DNA from: a virus
DNA: 34,765 nt
Reading direction: 5' to 3' (one strand)
IMG/VR virus record: IMGVR_UViG_3300032047_000057
Span: 1 to 34,765 of that record
In this document: in pieces, positions 1 to 5,384 of the stretch
Position numbering within the stretch: position 1 is the stretch's first letter
Layout of the letters: the number at the start of each line of letters is the position of its first letter
Program-made: the position numbers and the translations under genes
Notes under the pieces: model-generated
Database searches by the model: none
What the model saw: the letters and a program-made list of their open reading frames with translations, nothing else
What the model was told of the DNA's origin: nothing

Positions 1-37
1 CATAGAGGCAGTGACGAATGGAGTGCTGTCTGTCTGT

Positions 38-547
38 TCAATTACCGCATGATATACTGTGGCGGTCACTAACTCCTTCAGGAATAGTGTCAAAAGTATA
101 AGGTGTTTCATTTTTATTACAAATTTTGTGTTTATCAAGTATATAATACCTCCAGTAACCGTGTATAGCATCGGTACTTTTATATTCATCGGGTATACAT
201 TGTGGTGGTTGATTAAATTTACCAGTAGGTATGTTGGGAGGATATTTATTTAATACTTCTTTGCATTTAATTATCGTTAAATGATTTTTATTATAACGTG
301 CAGTATACTCGTCACTTAAACCTAGCATGTGATTGTATAACCATCTATACTGATTTTTATTTTCACGACACCAAATACTTGATGGGTGATTTAAGTGTGC
401 AGTTTTATAAGGCACGTCTTCGTTGCCATAATATCTGTGGGCCGTACAAAGCATTTGGGCAGACTCTAAGATCATTTTAACCTTATGCTTATCATAAACA
501 TAGCTTGCCGCTTTATAGGGATCTTTATGCAAATAAAATATATTCAT
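38..547 (-). CDS. Conserved phage protein with N-terminal KMILESAQML motif, function unknown
   Basis: 169 aa. The N-terminus (MNIFYLHKDP, then DKHKVKMILESAQMLCTAHR) resembles a family I remember from many marine and T4-like phages, in which a short start is followed by a K-M-I-L-E-S-A-Q-M-L helix. I know of no assigned function. The protein is rich in His, Tyr and Asn and has no signal peptide or membrane span. Its ATG overlaps the stop of the upstream 36-aa gene by 4 nt (ATGA), so the two are translationally coupled at the end of the leftward ligase operon. Reading frame and start are secure; any function would be a guess. Confidence 0.85.
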   Translation of the reverse strand: MNIFYLHKDPYKAASYVYDKHKVKMILESAQMLCTAHRYYGNEDVPYKTAHLNHPSSIWCRENKNQYRWLYNHMLGLSDEYTARYNKNHLTIIKCKEVLNKYPPNIPTGKFNQPPQCIPDEYKSTDAIHGYWRYYILDKHKICNKNETPYTFDTIPEGVSDRHSISCGN

Positions 548-654
548 TTATATCTTTTATTGTTTAATCTATTATAGTGTTTGTCTAATAAGAGGTTTGC
601 CACCTCCTCTGAGATCATATTATCGTTGTATAATTGCCATATTAATTTACTCAT
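544..654 (-). CDS. Small hypothetical protein (36 aa) coupled to the ligase gene
   Basis: Begins MSKLIWQLYNDN and ends LDKHYNRLNNKRYK. The ATG lies inside the last codons of the ligase gene (ATGAGTAA, 8-nt overlap), and the stop overlaps the next gene's ATG. Such overlaps on both sides are typical of this arm and support a real gene. The same frame stays open further upstream inside the ligase, but that part reads as hydrophobic shadow sequence, so I place the start at 654. The sequence suggests an amphipathic helix. Function unknown. Confidence 0.6.
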   Translation of the reverse strand: MSKLIWQLYNDNMISEEVANLLLDKHYNRLNNKRYK

Positions 655-1492
655 AATTTCTAATACATTTAAATAATGGGTGCCTATAGCTTCCAGCATT
701 AGTTCTCTGGAAATATGTGAATGTAGCTCTTTTGCCAATATAACTATCGATATTTTTAAGCATATCAGCCATATCTTTATAAGTAAAACCTTTACCGGGA
801 GGACAACCGAATTTGTTACCGTCATCATCCATCATAAAGAACTTACCGAGAGTGCCTTCACGTTTGCCTTTGCCAATCTCATAGCCAACAATAGTTGCCT
901 CAGTATCGGAAAAATCTTTAAACTTCATTAATCCATATGATCTACCGTGTTTATATATAGCGCTACCGTCACGTAGTATAGAGCCTTCGTAGCCTTTAGC
1001 TAGGAATTCGTCATGGTGCATATTCAATGCTTCCTCGTGTTTATGTACTTTATAAGCAGGTACATATTTAACGCAATCGCAATATATATCAGAGGCAACT
1101 AAATTATTCATTCGGGTTTTGTAATTATCATACAATACATTATCAAAGTAATCATAGCAATGAAATTGTACCATACCCGCCGCTTCAAACCTATCATTAT
1201 CAGTTGGCTTTTGTTTTCTAACAAGAGATATAATTTTTTCAAAATCATGTTTTAACTCATGATTATATAACTCACCGTCTAGTATTACATCAGGTTGCTG
1301 ATCAAAGAAAGGCTTAAGTGCCATTTCAATATGTTCAACATTCATAAATTGTTTATTGTTACGCGAGTATGCGCCGTCTTTTGTAAAGACACATCTTACG
1401 CCATCAAGTTTTGGTTGTATATAATACCCTTCAGTTTGTGTATAATCAACTCTGTCGATATCAAACTTGTGGGCTAACATTGGTTTTATCAT
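647..1492 (-). CDS. ATP-dependent DNA ligase
   Basis: 281 aa, a minimal phage-type ligase that seals nicks during replication or repair. Visible nucleotidyltransferase motifs in order: motif I K28-L-D-G, with K28 as the adenylated lysine; a motif Ia-like S-R-N near 43-45; motif III L-D-G-E at 71-74; motif IV E-G-S-I-L-R from 169; motif V L-M-K-F-K at 188-192. The last ~85 residues, with a basic K-G-K-R-E-G stretch at 208-213, fit a small OB-fold domain. There is no BRCT or zinc domain. The ATG overlaps the stop of the upstream gene by 4 nt, so it belongs to the operon that starts at the promoter-like element at 1760-1786. The length fits T7-type ligases. Confidence 0.95.
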   Translation of the reverse strand: MIKPMLAHKFDIDRVDYTQTEGYYIQPKLDGVRCVFTKDGAYSRNNKQFMNVEHIEMALKPFFDQQPDVILDGELYNHELKHDFEKIISLVRKQKPTDNDRFEAAGMVQFHCYDYFDNVLYDNYKTRMNNLVASDIYCDCVKYVPAYKVHKHEEALNMHHDEFLAKGYEGSILRDGSAIYKHGRSYGLMKFKDFSDTEATIVGYEIGKGKREGTLGKFFMMDDDGNKFGCPPGKGFTYKDMADMLKNIDSYIGKRATFTYFQRTNAGSYRHPLFKCIRNYE

Positions 1493-1761
1493 AATCTCTT
1501 TTTTAAATTTTCAATTCTTTTCTTCATAAATGCAGCATGCTCATACTCTTCATCTTCTTCATATCTTTTCATCACTAGCTCAAGCTGGTTTATTTCTTCT
1601 AATATAATTTCTTTTTCGGAAGTAGCAAATTTTATTAATCCTTTATCTTCCTTTTGTCGCAAGACATCAGCTCCATAAGTAGCTGTTTCAGGGTTTAAAA
1701 ATTCGTCGTATAAATCTTGTTTAATACGATCATATAATTCTTGGTACTCTTCTTCACTCAT
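1489..1761 (-). CDS. Acidic helical protein with UVR-like coiled-coil C-terminus
   Basis: 90 aa from the ATG at 1761 (MSEEEYQELYD). An in-frame ATG at 1770 would add MDN, but those codons are themselves the GGATAATAT box of the promoter-like element, so the later start is preferred. The C-terminus (E-E-Y-E-H-A-A-F-M-K-K-R-I-E-N-L) resembles the UVR motif of UvrB/UvrC, a two-helix hairpin with the pattern FExAAxxRxxIxxL. It is strongly acidic overall and has no catalytic motif. It lies directly upstream of, and overlaps, the DNA ligase gene, so a DNA-repair or replication accessory role is possible but inferred only from that motif and context. Confidence 0.75.
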   Translation of the reverse strand: MSEEEYQELYDRIKQDLYDEFLNPETATYGADVLRQKEDKGLIKFATSEKEIILEEINQLELVMKRYEEDEEYEHAAFMKKRIENLKKRL

Positions 1762-1786
1762 ATTATCCATACTATTTCGTATTTAG
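1760..1786 (-). promoter_or_regulatory. Leftward promoter-like element, copy 1
   Basis: Reads CTAAATACGAA, 7 nt, GGATAATAT on the minus strand. It precedes the UVR-like/ligase operon. Its TAA is also the stop codon of the gene at 1783-2292, and its GGATAATAT box overlaps the annotated start region of the next gene. One of eight copies with identical spacing. Confidence 0.7.
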
Positions 1787-2292
1787 TTTGCAATATTTTT
1801 TAATAATTCCATTAATTTATTACTATGGTATTCTAAATCTTGGCATTTACCTTTCATGAATCTAGTTTCACCTTTTTCAAAATCAGTATATTCTAAATCT
1901 TCCCAATACTTTTGAATAATTTTATCAGGTGTTAATACAAATACATTTTCATTACTATATTGGTCCCAACAACTTATCCATATATCGTCTTTACCTGTCC
2001 ATATAATATAAGTATATTGGTGGTCTATATGTTGGTGATCTGCATATAAATAGCAACTGTCATAGTAATTATCGTATACTAATTTTGAAGCCATTGCAGC
2101 ACCGTCTTGTCTAGCGTTAACATTACACCATTGAGCTAATTGTACACCTTGCCATGAAGGATAACCATCATGGTGTATATACATATTTACATAGCTATTG
2201 TCCGCGTATACACACGGATCAGCGGCAAAACCTTCTGAATGATTTTCCGCGTGTTGCCTATTGACAACCATTGTACAGTTTCTTGTGCTCAT
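1783..2292 (-). CDS. Hypothetical phage protein (aromatic, His-rich)
   Basis: 169 aa. Starts MSTRNCTMVVNRQHAENHSE and contains MYIHHDGYPSW near residue 37. The HHDGYP-type signature resembles small phage proteins of unknown function that carry RHWDGYP. The protein is rich in Tyr, Trp, His and Asp and has no membrane span. Its last codon and stop (AAC TAA) form the left end of the next promoter-like element. It starts just 3 nt after the stop of the acidic gene at 2295-2777, so the two are co-transcribed. Function unknown. Confidence 0.8.
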   Translation of the reverse strand: MSTRNCTMVVNRQHAENHSEGFAADPCVYADNSYVNMYIHHDGYPSWQGVQLAQWCNVNARQDGAAMASKLVYDNYYDSCYLYADHQHIDHQYTYIIWTGKDDIWISCWDQYSNENVFVLTPDKIIQKYWEDLEYTDFEKGETRFMKGKCQDLEYHSNKLMELLKNIAN

Positions 2293-2294
2293 AA

Positions 2295-2777
2295 TTATTC
2301 TTTTATTGTATCACCTTCTTCTAGGTATTCATAACCTTCTTCGATTAATCCATCGACTTTTTCAGAATGTAAATCCTCATATACTTCTGACCACCATTCT
2401 GCTAATGTAAAATCAAAATCAGGTTCCATTTCATCCCATACATGATCGGCAATCCATACATCTTGGTAGTTTAATAGTGATTCTAAAGCTCTTTCAGAGA
2501 ATTCTTCACCAGCTACATAGTAGTATACATCACTACCAAAATCTTTAACTCCATTATGATCGCTTGTAACAGCGTATACATCATAATTATCTGCAGTTGA
2601 TTCAGTATATATTAGTAATCCTTCACCACCTTTAGCCCAGCCAGACTCATAGTCTAGTTTACAACCGTATTCGCTTTCAATGTATTCAAGAATCCAGTTC
2701 ATATCTGGTTCTTCCATTATGCCATCATCCGCTAGGAATTCGACGACATCTTCGTATTCAATTATCTCTTTTTTCAT
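2295..2777 (-). CDS. Highly acidic hypothetical protein
   Basis: 160 aa with a very high Asp/Glu content throughout, for example the C-terminal GYEYLEEGDTIKE. Tyr and Trp are also frequent and there is no Cys cluster or membrane segment. Such strongly acidic small early phage proteins are sometimes DNA mimics, but nothing here beyond charge supports that. The ATG overlaps the 3' end of the upstream gene (2758-2970) by 20 nt. Family not recognised. Confidence 0.8.
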   Translation of the reverse strand: MKKEIIEYEDVVEFLADDGIMEEPDMNWILEYIESEYGCKLDYESGWAKGGEGLLIYTESTADNYDVYAVTSDHNGVKDFGSDVYYYVAGEEFSERALESLLNYQDVWIADHVWDEMEPDFDFTLAEWWSEVYEDLHSEKVDGLIEEGYEYLEEGDTIKE

Positions 2778-2970
2778 TTATTAAATTTAGTATATATTCG
2801 TATATTTTTTTCTGTCTCTTCTTATATTCAAGGACACTTAAATGTAATTCCATAGGTATAAACCTAGTAACCATTTTATTATCAATATTGTATTGATCGG
2901 ATTTTATCTCGTTTTCTATTGCTTTTACTTTAGCATAGACTTTATCGTAAGCTCGTGTATTGAGACTCAT
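2758..2970 (-). CDS. Small basic hypothetical protein
   Basis: 70 aa (MSLNTRAYDKVYAKVKAIEN...), mostly predicted helix with basic and acidic residues alternating, ending INEKRDN. The start overlaps the stop of the gene at 2967-3200 (ATGA) and the end overlaps the next gene by 20 nt, so it is a middle member of the operon transcribed from the promoter-like element at 3219-3245. Function unknown. Confidence 0.75.
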   Translation of the reverse strand: MSLNTRAYDKVYAKVKAIENEIKSDQYNIDNKMVTRFIPMELHLSVLEYKKRQKKIYEYILNLINEKRDN

Positions 2971-3200
2971 TTTACTATTTTATTACCGTACATAAAGCTG
3001 AAGCTATCTAGTTTCCAAGAATCTATATTACCAAAAGCAATTAAATCTTTAGCTTCGGTTATAGTTAGATCGGACCACATAGTTTTAGACATTAGTGTGT
3101 ATTTTAATCTTTTAGCAGAGCCGTACTTTCTAGCACTCTCTTGCAATCCTGTTTTAACGTCGGGCAGTAACATGTCGTAGACGGTTTTAATTTTTGTCAT
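2967..3200 (-). CDS. Small hypothetical protein
   Basis: 77 aa (MTKIKTVYDMLLPDVKTGLQ...), first gene after the promoter-like element at 3219-3245, with an A/T-only leader of about 18 nt and no Shine-Dalgarno. Mixed charge, no Cys, no membrane span. The middle (SKTMWSDLTITEAKDLIAFG) looks like two short helices. Family not recognised; its place in an overlapping operon supports expression. Confidence 0.75.
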   Translation of the reverse strand: MTKIKTVYDMLLPDVKTGLQESARKYGSAKRLKYTLMSKTMWSDLTITEAKDLIAFGNIDSWKLDSFSFMYGNKIVK

Positions 3201-3218
3201 ATTGTATTTAATTTTATT

Positions 3219-3245
3219 ATATTATCCAATTCGTTTCGTATTTAG
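3219..3245 (-). promoter_or_regulatory. Leftward promoter-like element, copy 2
   Basis: CTAAATACGAA, 7 nt (ACGAATT), GGATAATAT. It lies 19 nt before the ATG of the gene at 2967-3200 and 4 nt beyond the stop of the membrane-protein gene at 3250, so it starts a new transcription unit. Confidence 0.7.
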
Positions 3246-3249
3246 TTCG

Positions 3250-3405
3250 TTAAACCATTTCCTCATATATACCAATTAACTCGCTGATTATCAGTACAAT
3301 ACAAGACACTACAATATTGAATGGTAGTAGTGCATACCCGACAATTCTTACTATACTCTTCAGAATTGACACATAAAAATGTTTCTTTGCATTTGGGTGT
3401 TCCAT
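3250..3405 (-). CDS. Small single-span membrane protein
   Basis: 51 aa from the ATG at 3405 (MEHPNAKKHFYVSILKSIVR). A strongly hydrophobic stretch at about residues 20-43 (Y-A-L-L-P-F-N-I-V-V-S-C-I-V-L-I-I-S) follows a basic N-terminus and ends with EEMV, which predicts one membrane span with the N-terminus inside. The frame is open further upstream, but that part runs into the tRNA-like element, so the internal ATG is taken as the start. Small proteins with an LLPFN...ISE core recur in marine phages as I remember; none has an assigned role. Confidence 0.7.
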   Translation of the reverse strand: MEHPNAKKHFYVSILKSIVRIVGYALLPFNIVVSCIVLIISELIGIYEEMV

Positions 3406-3407
3406 AG

Positions 3408-3507
3408 TGGACGTGGCAGGATTCGAACCTGCGTTATTAAAATTAGCTGGGTTGCTATTATAAGCGAGTATACTCTCCCTTAATTTTAATCTAACCAATT
3501 CACGCCC
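3408..3507 (-). tRNA. Aberrant tRNA-like element with expanded anticodon region (isotype undetermined)
   Basis: On the minus strand a 7-bp acceptor stem closes perfectly (GGGCGTG 3507-3501 with CACGTCC 3415-3409, one G-U), followed by A73. The T arm is canonical (GCAGG, TTCGAAT, CCTGC; 3432-3416). A GGTTAG D-loop-like sequence is present, but there is no normal D stem. Where the anticodon arm should be there is a perfect 10-bp helix (ATTAAAATTA 3490-3481 with TAATTTTAAT 3445-3436) enclosing 35 nt instead of 7. Those 35 nt could form two small hairpins. If roughly 30 nt were removed, a 7-nt loop TTGCTAA (anticodon GCT, Ser) is possible, but that is speculation. CCA is not encoded. Confidence 0.5.
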
Positions 3508-3513
3508 TAAAAA

Positions 3514-3614
3514 GGTGAGGCAGGTCTGCTCCCGTTTACACGCTACTGATTAATCACTTCAGCAGTTCAAGTGTACGCTACCTAGACTATTAAAGACCCG
3601 AATTGGTCCTCACC
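3514..3614 (-). ncRNA. Candidate structured RNA, long nested hairpin
   Basis: Four colinear helices fold the segment on itself: GGTGAGG/CCTCACC (3608-3614 with 3514-3520), GGTCT/AGACC (3594-3598 with 3523-3527), TACAC/GTGTA (3571-3575 with 3537-3541) and CTGCTGA/TCAGTAG with one G-U pair (3559-3565 with 3543-3549). On the minus strand the last helix strand runs straight into TTTTTA, as at an RNA 3' end. It lies between the zinc-finger gene and the tRNA-like element. It has no T arm or open frame. I do not recognise a known RNA family; the strand is inferred from its neighbours and the T run. Confidence 0.5.
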
Positions 3615-3630
3615 CATAGATTTTCTTTAT

Positions 3631-3822
3631 TTATTTTCTACGCCAAGCTTTATGTACTGAGGCCGACACTTCTTGCGAAACGATCTGTACTTCGAGTACT
3701 TGTTTGTTTGCGATAATTGGTACATAACTATATTGTTGTGTTGTACTACAATTAACACAGGTATTATAACCTAGCTTGACTCTACCTATTGGTATTATAT
3801 TATTGCATTTGCATTTTCTCAT
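3631..3822 (-). CDS. DksA/TraR-like small zinc-finger protein
   Basis: 63 aa. The N-terminal half has C4-x-C6 and C22-x-x-C25 around I-P-I-G-R-V-K-L-G, which matches the layout of the four-Cys zinc finger of the DksA/TraR family (CxxC, IPxxRL, CVxCQ), with a shortened first knuckle. Phage TraR-like proteins of this size can bind RNA polymerase, but here the coiled-coil part is missing, so only the zinc finger is supported. The C-terminus is basic (HKAWRRK). It is the first gene after the promoter-like element at 3829-3855, with a leader under 10 nt. Confidence 0.75.
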   Translation of the reverse strand: MRKCKCNNIIPIGRVKLGYNTCVNCSTTQQYSYVPIIANKQVLEVQIVSQEVSASVHKAWRRK

Positions 3823-3828
3823 ACAATT

Positions 3829-3855
3829 ATATTATCCATTAGTATTCGTATTTAG
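3829..3855 (-). promoter_or_regulatory. Leftward promoter-like element, copy 3
   Basis: CTAAATACGAA, 7 nt (TACTAAT), GGATAATAT. It sits between the 3' end of tRNA-fMet and the zinc-finger gene. No stop codon of a gene overlaps it here, so conservation of the element does not depend on coding. Confidence 0.7.
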
Positions 3856-3865
3856 TTTGTATTAG

Positions 3866-3938
3866 TTGCGCTGGCCGGATTCGAACCGACGACCTTTGGG
3901 TTATGAGCCCAACGAGCTGGCCACTGCTCTACAGCGCT
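3866..3938 (-). tRNA. Initiator tRNA-fMet (anticodon CAT)
   Basis: A 73-nt complete cloverleaf. Acceptor AGCGCTG pairs with CAGCGCA except at the first pair (A1:A72 mismatch), the D stem is GAGC/GCTC, the anticodon stem-loop is TTGGG-CTCATAA-CCCAA, and the T arm is GTCGG-TTCGAAT-CCGGC. All three hallmarks of bacterial initiators are present: an unpaired 1:72 position, A11:U24 in the D stem, and three consecutive G:C pairs (29-31 with 39-41). The body closely resembles E. coli tRNA-fMet. CCA is not encoded (ACT follows). It would supply formyl-methionyl initiation capacity to the infected cell. It ends just before promoter-like copy 3. Confidence 0.92.
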
Positions 3939-3945
3939 ATGTTAA

Positions 3946-4008
3946 GAGGACACTCCCACCTAACCACTCATTTCCTCCGTTGGTGATCAACCCAACGAAC
4001 GTGCCCTC
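3946..4008 (-). ncRNA. Candidate small structured RNA (63 nt)
   Basis: An 8-bp closing helix GAGGGCAC/GTGTCCTC (4008-4001 with 3953-3946, one G-U) and an inner 6-bp hairpin CGTTGG-GTTGATCA-CCAACG (3997-3978). It is directly 5' of the initiator tRNA in the leftward transcript, 7 nt away. The size is tRNA-like, but there is no T arm or D arm, so it could be a degraded tRNA, a processing leader or an independent small RNA. GC content is higher than in the surrounding genes. Confidence 0.4.
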
Positions 4009-4018
4009 GTATATAAAA

Positions 4019-4220
4019 AGTGAGGCGGACAGTACTGGAATGTTAGAGATGCCCCGATTTCCGGTGGGCCGGGTTTCGGGAACGACTTATACTCTTTTCT
4101 CTGTTTATCCTGTCTTTCTGGCAATTCACTTATGTGTAGAAATCCATCAAATAACCAACAAGTGGTCAGCTTCAAATCTACCTAATTAAGCTACTCGTCC
4201 TTCCAACCTTAAACCTCACT
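4019..4220 (-). ncRNA. Candidate structured RNA (~200 nt), multi-hairpin
   Basis: The ends pair (AGTGAGG 4220-4214 with CCTCACT 4025-4019), and the 3' strand continues into TTTTTATA on the minus strand, just like the element at 3514-3614. Inside are a GC-rich double hairpin (CCCGA, CCGG-CCCA-CCGG, TCGGG; about 4055-4080), a GCTT/AAGC arm enclosing TTAGGTAGA like a D arm, and an ACC/GGT arm. No T arm is present, and the frames through it look like non-coding sequence. It lies immediately after the stop of the gene at 4220. Family unknown; it may be an unusual tRNA-derived or phage-specific RNA. Confidence 0.45.
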
Positions 4221-4402
4221 TATTGTATTTCGTTATACATTTTGGTAATCGCTAACTCCATAACGTGCGAGTGTATAGCATTATACTCATCGCCGTCTTG
4301 TGGGTAGTCTTCCAATTGCCAATGTATACTATCATACATTAATTCTTTTGTTACTTCTGCAATTCCGTCAGCAATTGCATCTAATTCTTTCATTTTACTC
4401 AT
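4220..4402 (-). CDS. Small hypothetical protein (60 aa)
   Basis: MSKMKELDAIADGIAEVTKE..., acidic, predicted largely helical, with His-containing middle (IHWQLEDYPQDGDEYN). No Cys and no membrane span. It starts just 3 nt downstream of the stop of the 38-aa gene and is the last protein gene before the RNA cluster. The frame is consistent with an expressed small gene. Function unknown. Confidence 0.7.
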   Translation of the reverse strand: MSKMKELDAIADGIAEVTKELMYDSIHWQLEDYPQDGDEYNAIHSHVMELAITKMYNEIQ

Positions 4403-4405
4403 AAT

Positions 4406-4522
4406 TTATTTATTATAGAATGCATATATTTCCTGCATTGCGTTTATAAAATCGTCTTTATCGATCATTTCTCTCTCGACACAACCTAGTTGGAAAGAGA
4501 TTTCTTTTAACATTTCATTCAT
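4406..4522 (-). CDS. Small hypothetical protein (38 aa)
   Basis: Reads MNEMLKEISFQLGCVEREMI and ends MQEIYAFYNK. The ATG overlaps the stop of the gene at 4515-4712 by 8 nt (ATGAATGA), and the stop is 3 nt before the next gene, the tight packing used throughout this arm. Likely a single amphipathic helical unit. Function unknown. Confidence 0.65.
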   Translation of the reverse strand: MNEMLKEISFQLGCVEREMIDKDDFINAMQEIYAFYNK

Positions 4523-4712
4523 AATCTTTAACTATTTTAAGGTTTAATTCGTTTGCTACATAGTTTATATGTTTCTGAGTTGTTACACTCCACCAACCGT
4601 GTTGTATTAAATTTGGGTAATCAACAGTTGCTACATTTGTAGAGTAAGAGAATATCTTATCGCCTACTTGTCTTAAATTTTGTTTGTATCTTGTAAATGT
4701 TCTAAATTCCAT
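4515..4712 (-). CDS. Small hypothetical protein (65 aa)
   Basis: MEFRTFTRYKQNLRQVGDKI..., with a G-D-K-I-F-S-Y-S-T-N-V-A core and HGWWSVTTQKHIN near the middle. The alternating hydrophobic pattern suggests a small beta-containing fold. The C-terminal stretch (NYVANELNLKIV) looks helical. It is separated by 9 nt from the upstream gene's stop and overlaps the downstream gene by 8 nt. Not recognised. Confidence 0.7.
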   Translation of the reverse strand: MEFRTFTRYKQNLRQVGDKIFSYSTNVATVDYPNLIQHGWWSVTTQKHINYVANELNLKIVKDYE

Positions 4713-4721
4713 ATTATTTAT

Positions 4722-4859
4722 TTAAGAGGCAGTGTATCTGTACCCACCAAATTCTACATATTTTTCATTATTTTTGTTATACCTTATCCAATGAGCGTCT
4801 TCAACTCTTTGAATTTCACTTTTTGTGAAAGTAAACAATGGTTTGTGACTAAAATTCAC
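4722..4859 (-). CDS. Small hypothetical protein (45 aa, likely GTG start)
   Basis: From the GTG at 4859 the product is VNFSHKPLFTFTKSEIQRVE...GGYRYTAS. An ATG at 4904 would give 60 aa but would overlap the upstream gene by 56 nt, and its extra N-terminus (T-K-Q-K-Q-N-T-T-K-S) reads like shadow coding. The GTG overlaps the upstream stop by only 11 nt, which suits this arm. Its C-terminal sequence (aromatic, RYNKNNEKYVEFGGYRY) resembles part of the fold of the neighbouring 65-aa protein in composition only. Function unknown. Confidence 0.55.
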   Translation of the reverse strand: MNFSHKPLFTFTKSEIQRVEDAHWIRYNKNNEKYVEFGGYRYTAS

Positions 4860-5121
4860 CGACCGTGCCGTACTTTTCGTAGTATTCTGCTTCTGCTTTG
4901 TCATATTGTGCTTGCCATTTTAAATTTTCTTTTCTATTATCAATATAGTTATCGATTTTATCTTGCATCTCAGTGATAGTTATAGCACCGAATGATACAG
5001 TATTCAAGCCATCGAGTAATTTTTCGTCTTCACAATGATAACCTGTTGCTAATCTACCGTCGAATGTTGTCCACTCGTGGTAAGTGTAAGGTACTTTTCT
5101 GTATTTATATTCTTTATTCAT
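4849..5121 (-). CDS. Hypothetical protein (90 aa), promoter-proximal
   Basis: MNKEYKYRKVPYTYHEWTTF..., with an aromatic basic N-terminus, a central hydrophobic strand-rich part (NTVSFGAITI) and a charged helical C-terminus (NRKENLKWQAQYDKAEAEYY). No membrane span. It directly follows the promoter-like element at 5129-5155 with a leader of about 8 nt, so it starts the transcription unit that runs down to the RNA cluster. Family not recognised. Confidence 0.75.
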   Translation of the reverse strand: MNKEYKYRKVPYTYHEWTTFDGRLATGYHCEDEKLLDGLNTVSFGAITITEMQDKIDNYIDNRKENLKWQAQYDKAEAEYYEKYGTVGEF

Positions 5122-5128
5122 ATCAATT

Positions 5129-5155
5129 ATATTATCCGATTTTGTTCGTATTTAT
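5129..5155 (-). promoter_or_regulatory. Leftward promoter-like element, copy 4
   Basis: ATAAATACGAA, 7 nt (CAAAATC), GGATAATAT. First base differs from the other copies, spacing is identical. Its distal half overlaps the 3' end of the gene at 5132-5353, whose stop TAA lies in the spacer/CGAA region. Confidence 0.65.
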
Positions 5156-5353
5156 TCTGTAATCATTCCACCTACCAGTGTAAGCATATGATTTTCCTTT
5201 TCTAAAAGTACTTTTTTGTTGTACTTTGTATCTTCTGTTACCCATTCCACTACAAGGACCAAATACTTTTGCTACTTCATAATGAGAGTGAGCTTGTTTT
5301 CTCTTCTTTTCTTCTACATATTTCAGTAGTTCTTTCATATTATTTACTTTCAT
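5132..5353 (-). CDS. Small basic hypothetical protein
   Basis: 73 aa from the ATG at 5353 (MKVNNMKELLKYVEEKKRKQ...). An in-frame ATG at 5368 would add MDNIS, but those codons are the GGATAATAT box of promoter-like copy 5, so the shorter form is preferred. The protein is strongly basic in its second half (RRYKVQQKSTFRKGKSYAYT), which is compatible with nucleic-acid binding, and contains a GPCSGMGN loop. Function unknown. Confidence 0.7.
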   Translation of the reverse strand: MKVNNMKELLKYVEEKKRKQAHSHYEVAKVFGPCSGMGNRRYKVQQKSTFRKGKSYAYTGRWNDYRINTNKIG

Positions 5354-5357
5354 ACTT

Positions 5358-5384
5358 ATATTATCCATTTAAATTCGTATTTAG
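5358..5384 (-). promoter_or_regulatory. Leftward promoter-like element, copy 5
   Basis: CTAAATACGAA, 7 nt (TTTAAAT), GGATAATAT. The element's TAA is the stop codon of the 59-aa gene upstream, and its GGATAATAT box ends only 4 nt before the preferred ATG at 5353, implying a very short or absent leader. Confidence 0.7.

Noticed and set aside
3514-3614. The long hairpin as an ordinary tRNA
   Set aside because: Although it has a perfect 7-bp closing stem of tRNA type, there is no TTCGA T loop on either strand and the helices are colinear rather than cloverleaf.
3866-4189. Rightward 107-aa open frame beginning MRWPDSNRRPLGYEP
   Set aside because: The N-terminus is the antisense reading of the initiator tRNA, a familiar tRNA-shadow translation, and the rest lies over the structured RNA segments.
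4019-4220. tmRNA, 6S RNA or RNase P RNA
   Set aside because: No tRNA-like 3' end or tag frame, no single long hairpin with a central bubble, and none of the conserved RNase P core sequences.
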